A stretch of DNA of 64,000 bases, from positions 1,550,001-1,614,000 of the forward strand of contig OZ017760.1 of the NCBI GenBank assembly GCA_963969365.1, given 5' to 3'. The DNA is from Asterochloris sp. CNOR1 (taxonomy: Eukaryota; Chlorophyta; Trebouxiophyceae; Trebouxiales; Trebouxiaceae). This document shows positions 9,558 to 21,448 of the stretch, piece by piece. Made by a program: the position numbers and the translations under genes. The notes below the pieces were generated by a model, which searched no databases, was not told the DNA's origin, and was given only the letters and a program-made list of their open reading frames with translations. Every line of letters begins with the position of its first letter. Positions within the stretch are counted from its first letter, which is position 1.

Positions 9558-11766
9558 ATGGTGGAGGACACAAAGCTGGCCTGCGATGCTCTTCTTGAGC
9601 TGGAAGGGGAGGACTGGGGAGACACTGCACTGGGAATGCTCTACAGCCCAATCCATGGTGCTCGTCTGCAGCAGCTGGTCCTGGACCTTCGCGGCACTGC
9701 TAAACTGGCTGGAGCAGTAAGGACATTTGTTTACCAGAATCAAGGTGTGTAGCTGTATCCCTGAATGCTGGCTTCAAGCTGACATGTGCCATGCTGGAGC
9801 AATGTGGTGGGCTGACCACACAGCTGGAACTATCTGCTTTGTAGACAAGGTTACTGCGCGAGGCCTCATGCGGCTGCCCCTGCCACAACTGACAGCCCGC
9901 CTCAGCCCCCGCAGCTCCCACAGCCAGACCAGGCCTCGGTATGCCAGGACCTTTTCAGATGTTCTCCTGTGGGACAGCTTCAGCCAGGGTGCAAGTCAGC
10001 TGCTGCTCAGCCTGGATGATCAGGCCGCCAGACACAGCATTCCCAGCATCAGCTGCGAGAGCCCACTGAGCCCACTCAAGCCAGCCTCAGACGAGGCAGA
10101 GGTCAGGGCGCATGTCACTAACCTCACACACTCTGTGAATGAGATAGCAGCACGCATTGGCATCTCAGCAGAATGTGTGGGGGGTGGCAGTGGCCGCAGC
10201 AGCTCATTCACTGACCTAGTGGTGCGCCAAACAGGGCTGGCAAGCGATCCCCAGCACCTTAGCGCCATCATCTGGGGCGTGGGGGAGGTGAAGGGCGATT
10301 GGCAGCTCAGCATCAAGCGCGGTCTGGAGCTCTTCGATGCAATGCGCAGTGAGGCAGAGCTTGGTGGCTTCCTGCCAGGCCTCCAGCAGGTAGCTCATGG
10401 GCATCTGCTGCTTTAGATACACTTCTTGACAACCCAAATTCTATGTACAGAAGGCCCCTTTTATGCTCTGCCTGTGCAAACTGCGTGTCTATCTATATCA
10501 CTCGATGCGCTTCAATGGCCTTCAGGTGTATGGGGATGGAGTCATGGATGAGGCCCCGCTGCTCATCCTGACCAACTACCACGTCACATTCTTTCTGAGA
10601 CGCAGCGCAACTGTCGTTGACAAGCGCCTGTGGGCGTCACCAGCAGTCTGGTGGAACCAGACAGAGCCTCCACCACGCGTCTGCTGGCTATATGCCCTGC
10701 AGCAAGCAGAACAGCTTCGGCAGCTGAAGGCCTCGCTGCTGCGGGTGGCTGTGCCTTACACCCTGATGGGACACCCTCTGCCACAGCGGGGGCACCCTCC
10801 GCCACTGCGGGCAGACAGTGATGAGGAGACACAATCGACCTCACCTTCCAGAGCTAGCAAGAGGCGGCGCACTGCTGCCCAGCAAGCTGCTCAGCAAGTC
10901 ATCGTGCTGAATGCTCACAGTACCTCTGGCAAGGGCTATGAGAAGCACAGCCTGGCTGCTGAGCTGCACGCGCCAGCAACAGGAGGAGTCCACCCCCTTA
11001 ATGAGCCTGCTCTGCCAGACAGCTTGGCGATGGAGCCTGTGCTGGGGTTGGACACCTTGGCACTCTCAGACACCCTGCTTGGGGCGGGGCGTTATGGGCA
11101 AGTTCTTCAGGTAAGCATCCTAACAGGTGTCATGGCCAAGCCACAGGCTTGCATGCAACCATGCTGCAGCTTGTGCTCATGTATGACCATGTGGTCATGC
11201 CATGGCCTTGCAGCTTTCTGCGGCCTGGCAGTGCCATTGCTGCAGGCAGGACTTGACTGTAGCGCCTGAAGTGGATGCTACATTGATGCAGCCTTGCTCA
11301 TGCAGTCATGTGCTTGTAGGGCCACTACCATGGAGAGCATGTCGCGGTGAAATTGTATGACCTGGAGCGACGTGGAGCTGCAGAAGCCTTCAGAGTTGAG
11401 AAGGCTGCCTATGGCGCTCTGGAGGCCCTACAGGGGTTGGTGCTACCACGACTGCTCAAGATAGGCATCCTTGCCCATGTCGGCCTGCCAGCGGTAGTGA
11501 CATCCATTGGTGGCCAGCCACTGAAGGACAGGCTGACAAGGTCTCGCCGGGTCCCGCAGGAATTGCGCCGTCCTCTCAAAGCAGCCCTTCAACAGCTGCA
11601 CAAAGCTGGTGTGGCTCATGGCGATGTGGGCATCTCAAACATTCTTGTAGGAGACAACAATGCTGTCTGCCTCATTGATCTTGGGTCAGCTATGATCAAC
11701 GCTGATCAGGATGTCATGGCACAGGACCTGAAGCGTGCTGCAGGCCTGTTTGATATAGACCACTGA
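9558..11766 (+). CDS. Endonuclease-like (PD-(D/E)XK) plus protein-kinase fusion
   Basis: Four exons joined by phase-0 introns: 9558-9716, about 9850-10389, 10526-11110 and 11320-11766 (start of exon 2 uncertain). Exon 2 holds a long N-terminal region ending in SAIIWGVGEVKGDWQLSI, a hydrophobic strand followed by E-x-K as in restriction-endonuclease-fold nucleases. After a Ser/Arg/Lys-rich linker (SRASKRRRTAAQQAAQQ) comes a compact kinase domain: LLGAGRYGQVLQ (glycine loop), HVAVKLYDL (ATP Lys), VAHGDVGISNILVGDN (catalytic Asp and Asn) and CLIDLGSAM (DLG in place of DFG). All key kinase residues are present. REase-kinase fusions of this kind are known among Crinkler/CR-type effectors and transposon-derived genes of fungi and oomycetes. 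Divergent pairing with a recombinase suggests an element-borne gene. The nuclease assignment is weaker than the kinase one. Confidence 0.66.
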
Positions 11767-12332
11767 GGCAGCACCCCGAGCTGTAATTTGACCGTGATGT
11801 AAATAAGTGTATTCATCTCAGCTGCGCAAAGGTTGCCATGCTCAGGCCCTTCCTGCTTGAAGTTGTGAGCATTCTGATGAAGAAGCATGAGCACTGCATG
11901 CTGGCTGCTGGTGGTGAGCCTGTCTGGAACAGTGTAGCAGTAGTGCTACACCTGGCTGGGCTATGCACACCAGAGAGGCCTTCTTGTAAGATGCTTAAAT
12001 CAGCTGCATTTGCGCTGAAAGCATGTGTATGATTGCTGGGGCACAGCCAGACGGCTAGAGGGCGATGATGTCAGTGTTGCAGTTACCTGTGACCATGCAA
12101 GACGTTGTTTACATGCACACCAGTCGCACTGCCTGCCACTGCGCAATGACAGGAGTGTATGCCAGCGTGAGCACCAGCAGGTTGGAAGTCATGCCTGAGC
12201 CAATCGGAACCTCAAAGCTGCCCAAGGCATGCAGCAACTCCACTCCTCCGGTGTTGCCCTTGGCTGAGTCGCATGCTGTAATGGCAAGTTGTTCTTGTGT
12301 TCATGATGAGCGGCAGCAGCTCGAGGGTACAA
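11767..12332. other. Intergenic, no gene seen
   Basis: Short ORFs only, none with motifs or splice-consistent neighbours. It probably carries the 3' UTR of the kinase gene. Confidence 0.45.
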
Positions 12333-12516
12333 TGCAGGGTGTCACATGACATGTAATATGGTGACAGGTTGCAGGGTGTCACATAGAATGTGATGTATTG
12401 ACAGGTCACAGAGTGTTACATGGCCTGTGATAATATGACAGGTTGCGGGGTGTCACATAGCATGTGATATAGTGACAGGTTGCGGGGTGTCACATAGCAT
12501 GTGATATGGTGACCTA
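12333..12516. repeat. Tandem repeat, about 37-bp unit, five copies
   Basis: The consensus is near GTGTCACATAGCATGTGATA followed by TRGTGACAGGTTGCGGG. The last two copies are almost identical and the first three diverged. Each unit carries the imperfect palindrome CACAT-NNN-ATGTG (core like CACATAGCATGTG). It sits between the nuclease-kinase gene and the next gene, at the likely right edge of the mobile island. Confidence 0.85.
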
Positions 12517-12719
12517 AGTAAGTATGTAAGATCATCACATGGGCCCAGTGCAAGGCTGCCTCTCGCCACCTCCGAAACGGTTGAAGGGAGGGTGAGGAAG
12601 ATCCCAGTTTCACATGCCAGACACAGCTGGGCCCTTCCATGCCTGAAATGGCGCAGGCAGCAGGCAAACTCACCAGCTGAGCACCTGATGCAGGCAACAG
12701 GCAGGATTACCAGTTAAGA

Positions 12720-15700
12720 CCCTGGCTCCCCCACAGCAGGCTGGAGCGCCCTTCACTGGCCTGCCTGGCGAGGAGGCAAGCAGCTCTGACGAAGAATGGA
12801 CCATCACCGCTCAGCCTGACAGTACCACCCAAGCCAGGCCCGGCCACACCAGCAAGGCAGACAGTGTGGTGCCTGGTCAGAAGGCCAGCCCAGGCTACGG
12901 CCAGGCTGATGACAAGCAGCAGCCAAAGGCTGGCGGTGCTGCTGACAGTGGTGCCAGGAGTGCCAGCTGGAACAGGCTGTGCAGCCACGAGGTGCAAAGC
13001 AGCTGCAGTGAAGCGCTGCCCGCTGCAGCCCGGGCAGCTGCTGGCCACAGCACAGGGGGCAGCACTGGCAGGCAGAATGCTGGAGATGCAGGTGTGCAGA
13101 CGCTGTTTCACAAATTTGAGTCATGCTTGTCTGGCCGCCGTTCTACCCTGCACCACCTGTCAAGGTGATGAGCATGTGTTGCTCTGTGTGCCATATCGCT
13201 CAACGTGCAGCAGCCCAGCTGCACCCCTTTATATTTGATGTCTTTACAGCAGATGGCAAGAGCGCAGTAGGGGCAGAGACAGAGGGGAGTGAGGCGCCTT
13301 ACAGGCCTCTGAAGACGCAGGCATTGGATCAGCCACAGGCCCTGCAGCAGGTGCCAGCAGCAGGCGTGCCCCGTCCATGGGCAGCCACAGGTGGTGGCCA
13401 GCAGCATCAGGCAGCGGGCGCCGCCGACAGGCCATGTCAGGCTGTCACCAGCAGCATGGACCAGCAGCAGCAGGATGCCCCAAGAGGCAACATGGCTGCT
13501 GGCATCAGCAACGTGCAGCAGCCAGCAACCGCACGGGGCTACGTCCGGCAGCAGGCAGCCAGCTGGAACAAAGTCTACGCCAATGCTGCCTGGCAGTCAG
13601 CTCAGGTGCAAACAGCAGGATGTCTTGCTTTGCAGAAATTGCAAGCCCTCTGCTTGCAGCACTACATGCAAAGCCACACATACAAATGAAAAATCCTGCC
13701 CAAATATTGCTGCACCTGGACGCAGGGCCAGGAGCAGAGGCAGTCAGCTGCGGCTTCCCAGGCTGAGGGCACAGCAGTGCCAGTGCAGCTTTTGGACAGA
13801 GAGCTGCAGTCCTGGGGATCCCTGCACAACAATGCAGTGTGGCAGCCATCAGTGGAGCAGTCCCCTGGCTTGGCAGGGGCTGATGCGGAGCTACTTGGGG
13901 GCCCCGGTGATGCAGATGATGGGGACAGCCAGTCAGACGAGCTGTCCTCCTCGGCGCCTGCTGGCAGAGCAGACATGCATGGCACAAGGACAAGCAGGCA
14001 AGCTTACTCAAGTCAGGCTCCATGCAGCGCTGCAGCAAGTCACATGCTGCTGCCCTGTAGGACAGCTGGGCCAGGTGCTCGCGCTGCACTGCACTGCCTG
14101 ACTGTGAGTGTCTACCTTGCTGCAGTTCCTGCACCTGGCTCTTGCAGTCTTGGCAGCTCGTCTGTGCACAGTGCAGTCCCTCAGTCAATTCTCTGCCGCA
14201 GGGTTTTCAGCGCAAGTTCGGACAATGAGGCTCCCAAGCTGAGTGGGCTATGCCAGGCAGCAGCGCGGCGCAGGGGCATGGCTGCATTAGCTGCACCTGC
14301 TGCAGCCATGCGGCAGGCTAATTCCCAGCTGTGGCTGGATGATGCTGAGGCTGAGGGGCCCACCAGCAGCGGCGAGCCTGCCTCTCAGGCTCGTCTGACA
14401 GGAGCCACAAGCCGCCCGTCAGCAGGCTGGTCGTCAGATGCTGAATCTGAGGAGCTAACTGGCAGCAGGCAGTCAGCACCCCAGGCTCGCTCTGCAGCTG
14501 CCCCAGTCTGCCTAGCTGCCCTCTGGTCCTCAGACACAGAGGATGCAGCGGGTGATATTGAGCCTGGCTGCCCAGTGACTGACTGCAGGTGAGAGGAAAG
14601 GGTGCTTGCAGCTGACCACCCGCAAAGTGCATCTGCAGCTGCAAACCAGCATACTGCCATGCAGCTTTAAGGCGCTGCTGCTAGATCATGTCGTGGGCTC
14701 TTGCTTGGTGCCTCCAGCTGCCTGCCAAGACAACACAACTGCTGAGCAGCCTCAGGAGGTTGCCAAATGAACAGCAGAATGTCAAGCACCTCAGAAGTTG
14801 CACTATATGTTTTGACGCATTGGGACGCTGCAGACCTCGTCTGAACTGGCCTTGTGTCTGCTGCAGATCACAGGCCGGTCCTGCACATGACCAGCTGCAC
14901 CCTCAGTCTCTCTGGTCTTCAGATGCTGAGGATGCAGAAGCCGCCATAGGGAAGGGCGCCGGCCCCTCTGCACAGCGGCCTGCTGGCCAGCGTGAAGCAG
15001 TAGCAACCAGCTCACATGATGGGGCTGCCAGTAGGGACGCTGCGGGAGCAGCTGGGGCGCCCACAGTTGCTGACATGTCAGGCGGCGACAATGGTGCTGG
15101 GGGTACGGTCGAGGTGAGCGGCTAAGCAGACCAGCAGGCAAGAGCTCAAGTCTTCCTGGAGTGAGCCCATGCCACCTGTGTGATGTCTAGCAGCATTGTT
15201 TATGCACCTGGCTGTGTGTTGTGGGGTGTTGCTGATGAAACGGCTTATCATGTGCTGCTTATTATGCAGCAGCGCCAAGCTGATGAGTGCCTTCGGCCTA
15301 TTGCTGCAGTTTACCGCTGCCGGGGGCGCCTGCCAAAGCCAGCTACCTCGAGCAAGCTCTTACTCTTCTGGAGCAAGTGACCTGGGCCCTGCTGAGCTCC
15401 AGCTGAGCTTTGATGAGGCACCTGGCTCGCCGGGCAGCGCCGGCAGCCAGCCCTATGGTTCACGGGGCAGCACAGGCAGCCAACCAAGCCGTGAGGGCAC
15501 GTCCCAGACCCAGGAGCGCGACGCTGACGCAACAGGGGCAGGGTGCACAGCTGGTGGCCACTTGCGCAGTGGAGGCCAGCCAGGCACAGGTGCAGACTGG
15601 GAGGAGAACCACTGGCAGCAGCTGACAGAGGCCTCCCACAGCTTCAGCGGGGGCAAGAATGCACAGTCCGGGCTGGACAAGAGGGCTCCTGTGCATGCGC

Positions 15701-17735
15701 CTGCCCCCTGCGGTGCTGCGAGCGCAGTGAGCAGCACCAACGGCCCCGTGGCTGGCACAGCCGAGGAGCCTTACCAGAGGCAAACTGCTGCGCACATTGG
15801 CTGCTGGAGCAGCATTGCAGTGCAGCCCCACACAATTGCAGAGCATCAGCAATCAGGTGAGAGGCAGCAGGGTGGAGGAAGCGGCGATCCCAGCAGCACA
15901 ACACAAACTCACAGTGAGCCCAGTCAGCACTCCAGTAGCGTAGCCAGCGCCAGGCAGGCAGATAGGCAGCACAACAGGTTGCAAGGGGATTCAGTGCACG
16001 CCCAGCTTGACTTCGCTGCAAAGGGTCCCCCTGCAGCATCACAGCTGAAGCAGCCAGTCATCTGGCAGGGGCAGGAGGTGGCCAGCCAAGGCATGAGCAA
16101 CGCTGCTGGCCGTCAGAGTCTCCGCAGTCCATGCTGCAATGCTGAACCCAGCACTGCAGCGGGTGAGCCGTCTGCCGGCCCTCAAGGGCAGGCAGCAGGG
16201 GCCACAGGCAGCGCTGCAGACTTGGCAGGCAGCAGCAAGGGGCAGCCCGTGCTGCTGGAGCCCGCAGGCGGGCGCCAGCTGCACAGCCAGCAGGGATTGC
16301 AGAGGCGCGGGGATGCACGTGGTGGCCTCTCTGCAGGTGATCAGGCCGGCAGATCAGCGCCGGCCCAGGACACTGAGCGGCCTGTGGGTGAGAGGTCCTC
16401 AGAGTTCTGGCTGTGTCGCGAGCTCCACTTGGACCTGCTGCTGTCTGTCATTGCAGCAGAGGTCTCAGGCTCACATGTTTTTGTAAGAGCACGAAGACAC
16501 TGCAGAGTGCCTCTGGCTGCAGTCCATCTATGAGGTCTCCCTGAATTGAGAGCAGGCACGCAATGCATTTCTGAATCCCTCCGCATGTGACCAAAGGGTG
16601 CTTGCTGCACTGCAGATGTCAGCATCGCTTTAGATGGAGCCAGTGAGCTCCTGCTGCCTCTCCATTGCTCGAATCTGCCGGAGCAGGGCCCACTCTTGGT
16701 TCGTATACGGGTGCAGCAGTCGCCTGCTCGCAGCGCTTCACCAGCTTCCACTGGTAAGCCGCCAAACCCTTTATATGGCCATGCCACATGCCTCAGCATC
16801 GCTCTGCACATCTGCTTTGCTACATGGGCACTGCCATGTGCTGGGAACGCTGCTGCAGGGGAGCAGTCACTGCATGTGCATCTCGCTGCTGCCATGCCCA
16901 CCTCAGATGCCAGCTGTGCCTACCTCTGTTGCCCCAAAAGCCTGCCATGTCAGTAGCAGAAACAAGCGCCCTAGGTATGCGACTCACTTTGGCGGTGGCG
17001 CTGTGCTACACCGGCTTAAACAGGGCCCTGGCCCGTGTCAGAAGGATGACAGGTGCCCCAGGCAATGGACGTCATACCGATGTGTCATGCAGGTGCCATG
17101 TTGCAGCTCAGGTCACAGCAGGGTCTTGAGGTCATGTCCAGAGCTCCCCAGGCTGCCAACCCCTGCACTTTGCACAGCGCTGGCAGCAGCCCTACTACTT
17201 CATGGAGTACCGCATTGGACACTGGAGACTCGCCCACAAGTGTCCTGTTTCCAGCAGGTGGGCCTTGAAGTGTGCACTGCAGTGAGCCATGTCTTGCTCT
17301 GCAGGGCAGTGTTGCTTCACTCAGGCCGCCCCTTCACCAATCAGGCCTCTGACTCTGATGACATCAGTCTGAGTTCACCACACAACACAGCCGCTTACCC
17401 ACCACAACAGGGTTCTGCTTGATGCTCATTGTGGGGTGTCTTGCAAGGTGTCTCACATCAAGGTGTCTCACTGTGCAGGCCACAAGTCAGGTTCACGTGC
17501 CCCTCCCTCCACACCAGCAGCCCGATTCAAGGTTACGACATTCAACCCCACATACCAGAGAGAACACCCCATCCAGATTGTTAGTGTGCCACCCTTAGCC
17601 TTCACCGCTGCAACATTGCCTGCCCCCATGACACTTGTTCCCAGCAAGTTGCACAGGCTGGCATCCGCTTTGCAGCAGAGGCTGCCTGTCGACCACGACA
17701 GAGCGCTTCACATCTTGACAGTGTTGACCAGTTGA
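12720..17735 (+). CDS. Unknown multi-exon low-complexity protein with W-S-S-D-A-E motifs
   Basis: A run of open plus-strand segments rich in Ser, Ala, Gln and Gly and bordered by GT/AG sites. Main pieces are near 12720-13090, 13250-13620, 13720-13975, 14200-14588, 14867-15114, 15310-16400, 16950-17070, 17155-17253, 17305-17422 and 17480-17735. Short acidic motifs recur: SSSDEEW (12778), LWLDDAEAEG (14328), GWSSDAESEEL (14429), LWSSDTEDAAG (14520), LWSSDAEDAEAA (14908) and ASDSDDISLSS (17343). Conserved-looking non-repetitive stretches lie only at the C-terminal side: YATHFGGGAVLHRL, YYFMEYRIGHWRLAHK and FKVTTFNPTYQREHPIQ. No family recognised. The borders and the assumption that all pieces belong to one gene are inference. 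The SD-x-E motifs resemble casein kinase 2 sites. Confidence 0.5.
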
Positions 17736-17980
17736 GTTGTAGACACACTAGCATTCCATCCAGCATTGTGTCGCTAAAAAACTTCATGGGCACTTACATC
17801 TCTTCATCAATGCACAGCAGCACTCATTGAAACAATGTGATCATGCCAGCAAAGCATGCATTGATTATGCTAAGCAATGTTGCATGCATCAGCCTCATCA
17901 GAAAAAGACATCTCAGCTTGCTCTTGAAGATATTTCGTGTCTGAACAGCATGAGACAAGGAGCGAGGGCCAAAAGGGGAG

Positions 17981-20934
17981 TCAGGCTAATTTGACAATGC
18001 CAGCCAGTGCTGGAGTGATGCACTGGGTGATCATGTCTTCCCAGCCCTCAGCATTGGGATGAAGCACGTCTGGCATTTTGTTTGTGTTGATCTTAGTGGC
18101 ATCCTCCACCTGCGATAAGGAGTCAGTGTTAAGAAGGTGCTGCCTGAGCCCGTGGTTGAGGTGGGTTCAGCAACCTGCACATCTCTTTTTGGTCAAGATA
18201 GCAGTGCAGCTGGTCCCGGCGAAGGCAGGGGGTCTATGCATGCTGCAGAGAGCTGAACCATACCTTCCCATGCTCCTCCAAGAAAGGCTCCTCGCAATTA
18301 AGGTAGCTGACATGCTTCCGCCCGGAGGCATATGCTTCCAATCGCTCATTGGTGGCCTTCAGGGCCGGCGTGAACCTGGAAGCAAAGCAAATTCAGTCCG
18401 CTTCTGACCCTAGGTGCTCACTGTGACTGCAGGGGCCCTGGCATGGGGCTTGACAGTGCAGTGCAGGCTTTTGTTGAAAATGAGCGGCCTGACTGCAGGT
18501 GCCCCCACCTGCTGCAGGCGTCTGCATATAATGCAGAGCACCTCACCGGTTGGGGATGAGCGGCCGAACTGCAGGTGCCTCCACATGGCGATCCCCCCGA
18601 GGGAGCAGGCCTATAAGGAAGAGGTTGGTTGAGGGGGCATGGTCCAGCAGCTGCTCGCAGACAGCAATGATGCTGGCGCTCACTGCGTGCCCTGTCTCCT
18701 CACTTTCTTGCAGCTGCATGGCACCCCAGACAGCTTGTGCGTCGTGGCTAGCAAAAACCTTCTGTTGACACAAAGCTGGCTGGACAGTCTCCTGTGGGGG
18801 GCGCAAGCATCAATCGACCAGTACTTGGGGCCACCAATCCCCCTTGGCATGGGGCTGGTGGCACTCAGTGGAGAATCTCATGCTGGTTGTTGCATGACAT
18901 ATTGTCGGTGGCCACTTGCTGCCGTCCCAAGTGACCACATCCAGCAGCATCCTCAGAGCAACATCCTCACAGCAGCGTCAGATGTAGCTGCAGCCAGGGG
19001 CCAGAGCGCTGGAAGCAAGAAAGCATTGTGCATGGCCAAGGGGTGTGCCCGGCCCCCAGCCAGGATTGAGTGGTCAGCAAGCTCCAACCCCAGGCAATGT
19101 GGATCTTGCTGCATTCCTGGCAGGGGCCAGGCCTGCTGCACACTTAGGCAGGCCCCAGGCAGCAGGGCTTGTACCTTCTCAGCATGGTACGCCTGCAGGC
19201 AGTCACTTAGCGGGTGTCAGCCCAAAGTCTCCTGCTCCGAGCCAGTGTCGTGGTGCAAAGGGATGCTGCTGAGCACCTCAGGTAGCACGCTCTGGTGCAC
19301 ACATGGGATTTGCACAGCCAGAGATGGGTGTCACTCACCAAGAAGTCGTTTGTGCCAATGAGCACAATGATGCCTTTTATACTGATCCCATCGGGGCTCT
19401 CGCCGTGCTGGATGCGCCACAGCAGGTTCTCAGATGTGTCACCTGGAGACACCACTTACAAATGGAATTTGACCACGCCGCGCATGTCTGTGTTGTTGCC
19501 GAGATTGTACAGCACTTCAAGCACCACACGAATGGAACCAGATCACGCCGCGCATGTCTTTGCTGCCGAGGTTGCATGAAGTTCAAGTGCCTAAGAGATG
19601 AGGCCCCTGAGGTTGACATTCAGCACAGAAGGACTTTGGGGCCAGCCAAGGCGTTGCCTTCCCGCTGTCATGCCTGCACCTCTGAGCATGCCTGTACCTG
19701 GCAGACTTGCTCTGCCCACATGCAATGCAGCTCAGCCTGCTTGCGCATGCAGACACAGCGGCGAACTGCAGGACCGGACCTGAATGCTGTCCACTCTGCA
19801 CCACAGAGATTTATGCCGGGACAGCCCACACATGACACTCTACTGCGCTGGGTAGGCACACCATGATATCTGGCTGCGGCATTCTTGGTGCCCCACCTGT
19901 GATGGCTAGCACAACAGACTTGGTGCTGCCAAAATGCTTGCCAAAGACTGCCTTCACATCCTCGTGGGCTCCCTTCCCCAACTGGGTGCCTCGAAGCGAC
20001 TCCATAATGTTGTCGCCATACCACAGCAGGTCTACGCCCTGCATACCGCGTGCTGGCTGTTACAGTTGCCCAGCTGGGGCAGGCAGCAGCTGTGCCTGGT
20101 GGTGACACAGGTGGCCTGCTTGCCCCTGGGGAAAACTACAACCCAGGTGGGCTGCTCCCTCCATTCGGAGACCCAGCTGGTAGCTGCTGCAGAATCAAGT
20201 GTGCTGCGGAGACTGCATCAACTCGGCCACCTTCTCAAGCATGCAGCTTCACTACCACGCTTGTCTCTTTGTGGCAACCTCTTTGTGGCAGCAGGATGGT
20301 GCAGGTGCACCTTCTATCTTGACGCTGGAAGCATGCGCCCCTGGGCTGCTCATGCATCCGGCTGGTGTCAGCTCCAGCACTCATCAGTCCCAGCTGCAAG
20401 CACTGCAGGCACGCATCACTGGAGGGCTCACCTTGCTCCTCGACGCTTCCAGCTCTTGAACAAAACCATGGTGCATGCCTGCCCAGGCGGTGTTGGCCAT
20501 CTTGTCCTCTGTTGGGGCATCGATTGCATGTTCCACAGCCTCAGCCACCTGCAGAGCCAGACCAGTGGGCCGGCTGTGCAAACAGCACCTGCCATGCCCA
20601 CTTGAAGAGACCCCAGATAGGCACATTGGACAAGGTCAACCGTCTGGGGTTGCTGCAGAACCTTGCCTGCTGATGGAGTGTACAGGCTCAACAGTTGCCG
20701 GTCGTAGTCGCTTGCACGCTAGCCTTGAGCCAAGTATGCAGGGTGGATGATGGGGGGGAGGGGCTGGGGGGGGAGAGCGTCAGGACTGCTGCGGCTCATC
20801 CAGTCAGGCCTCACCTCTTTTGAGAAGGTGAGGCGTGCCTTCGTCCCGGGGTGCAGCACTGCCAGCAGGCACAGCACAATGACTGTCACCCCGATGAGGT
20901 ACCCCCGGTTGGCATGGAAGCAGCTCCGGTTCAT
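17981..20934 (-). CDS. Membrane-anchored SGNH/GDSL hydrolase with altered nucleophile
   Basis: Seven exons join in phase: 20934-20815, 20548-20432, 20038-19897, 19442-19339, 18713-18547, 18375-18264 and 18109-17981, about 296 aa. The ATG at 20934 gives a type II signal anchor (GYLIGVTVIVLCLLAVL, residues about 11-27). Block I reads VDLLWYGDNIMESLRGTQ, where relatives of the PAF-acetylhydrolase-like plant/algal group have GDSITESWRGT, so the catalytic Ser position is Asn (codon AAC). Block II Gly (GDTSENLLWRIQHGE), block III GTNDFL and block V DVLHPNAEGW (Asp and His of the triad) are kept. Expected to face a secretory compartment. Either a pseudo-hydrolase or a sequence error. The gene starts 515 bp from the divergent exonuclease gene. 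Confidence 0.85.
18479..18592 (-). repeat. Echo of hydrolase exon 5 end in intron 5
   Basis: The coding segment at 18555-18592 (minus strand, protein RHVEAPAVRPLIP) is matched by intron DNA at 18479-18515 about 76 bp away. Both read TGAGCGGCC, a four-base variable part, CTGCAGGTGCC, then CCAC on the plus strand, with a few substitutions. The intron copy lies directly downstream of the splice donor in transcript direction. Confidence 0.8.
19457..19592. repeat. Tandem duplication of about 67 bp in hydrolase intron 3
   Basis: Two copies share AATGGAA, then CACGCCGCGCATGTCT, then TTGCCGAG/CTGCCGAG and end in TTCAAG. The copies begin near 19460 and 19530 and differ by substitutions and an indel. 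They lie wholly in the intron preceding exon 4. Confidence 0.8.
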
Positions 20935-21448
20935 GCCTCTCAGCTGCCTGCCGCGGCCTGCATGCCCTTCCAATAAGGTGTGAGACGCTCGTGGCGACAG
21001 GTCTAGGCATTCATGCTTCTGAGGCCTGACACCACTAGGCCCTTCCAGGCCAGCATTGTATGCCTCAGCAGGGCTGCCAGGCTTGATGCAGACATGATTC
21101 GTGCTGAATTCTCAAGTCTTGGATTGCACCCAGGCCAACGACATGCTGGAGAAGTCAACATCACCTGGCTGTGCCTCCGCACTGTGGCTCTCTTGATTAA
21201 CGTGACTGGCACAATATTAGCCGAACTAATTGTCTCTGTCCTCTCCCCCGGATCTAAATCTGCCCAAAGGAGTGAGCTGGCTCTCTGCGGGCAGTTCGCC
21301 AGAGTCTTGGGACAGTATGAAACAACGAGCCTGGCAAGCAAAGCTAGTGCCTTTTGCTTCAGAATAATGAGGCTTTAGGTCATGGCGCAGCCAAGTCAAC
21401 TGTTTGCAAGGCTCTGCATTCATATTGCCTTGTGCACTGACAGCTGGC
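20935..21448. promoter_or_regulatory. Divergent promoter region, SGNH hydrolase and 3'-5' exonuclease
   Basis: About 514 bp between two divergent ATGs. It contains no recognisable exon. A short AT-richer part near 21190-21230 (ACAATATTAGCCGAACTAAT) is the only promoter-like feature noticed. Confidence 0.4.

Noticed and set aside
13505-14188. Long minus-strand open frame opposite the low-complexity gene
   Set aside because: Composition-driven shadow rich in Cys, Leu and Ser without motifs. Splice signals and later conserved-looking exons point to the plus strand.
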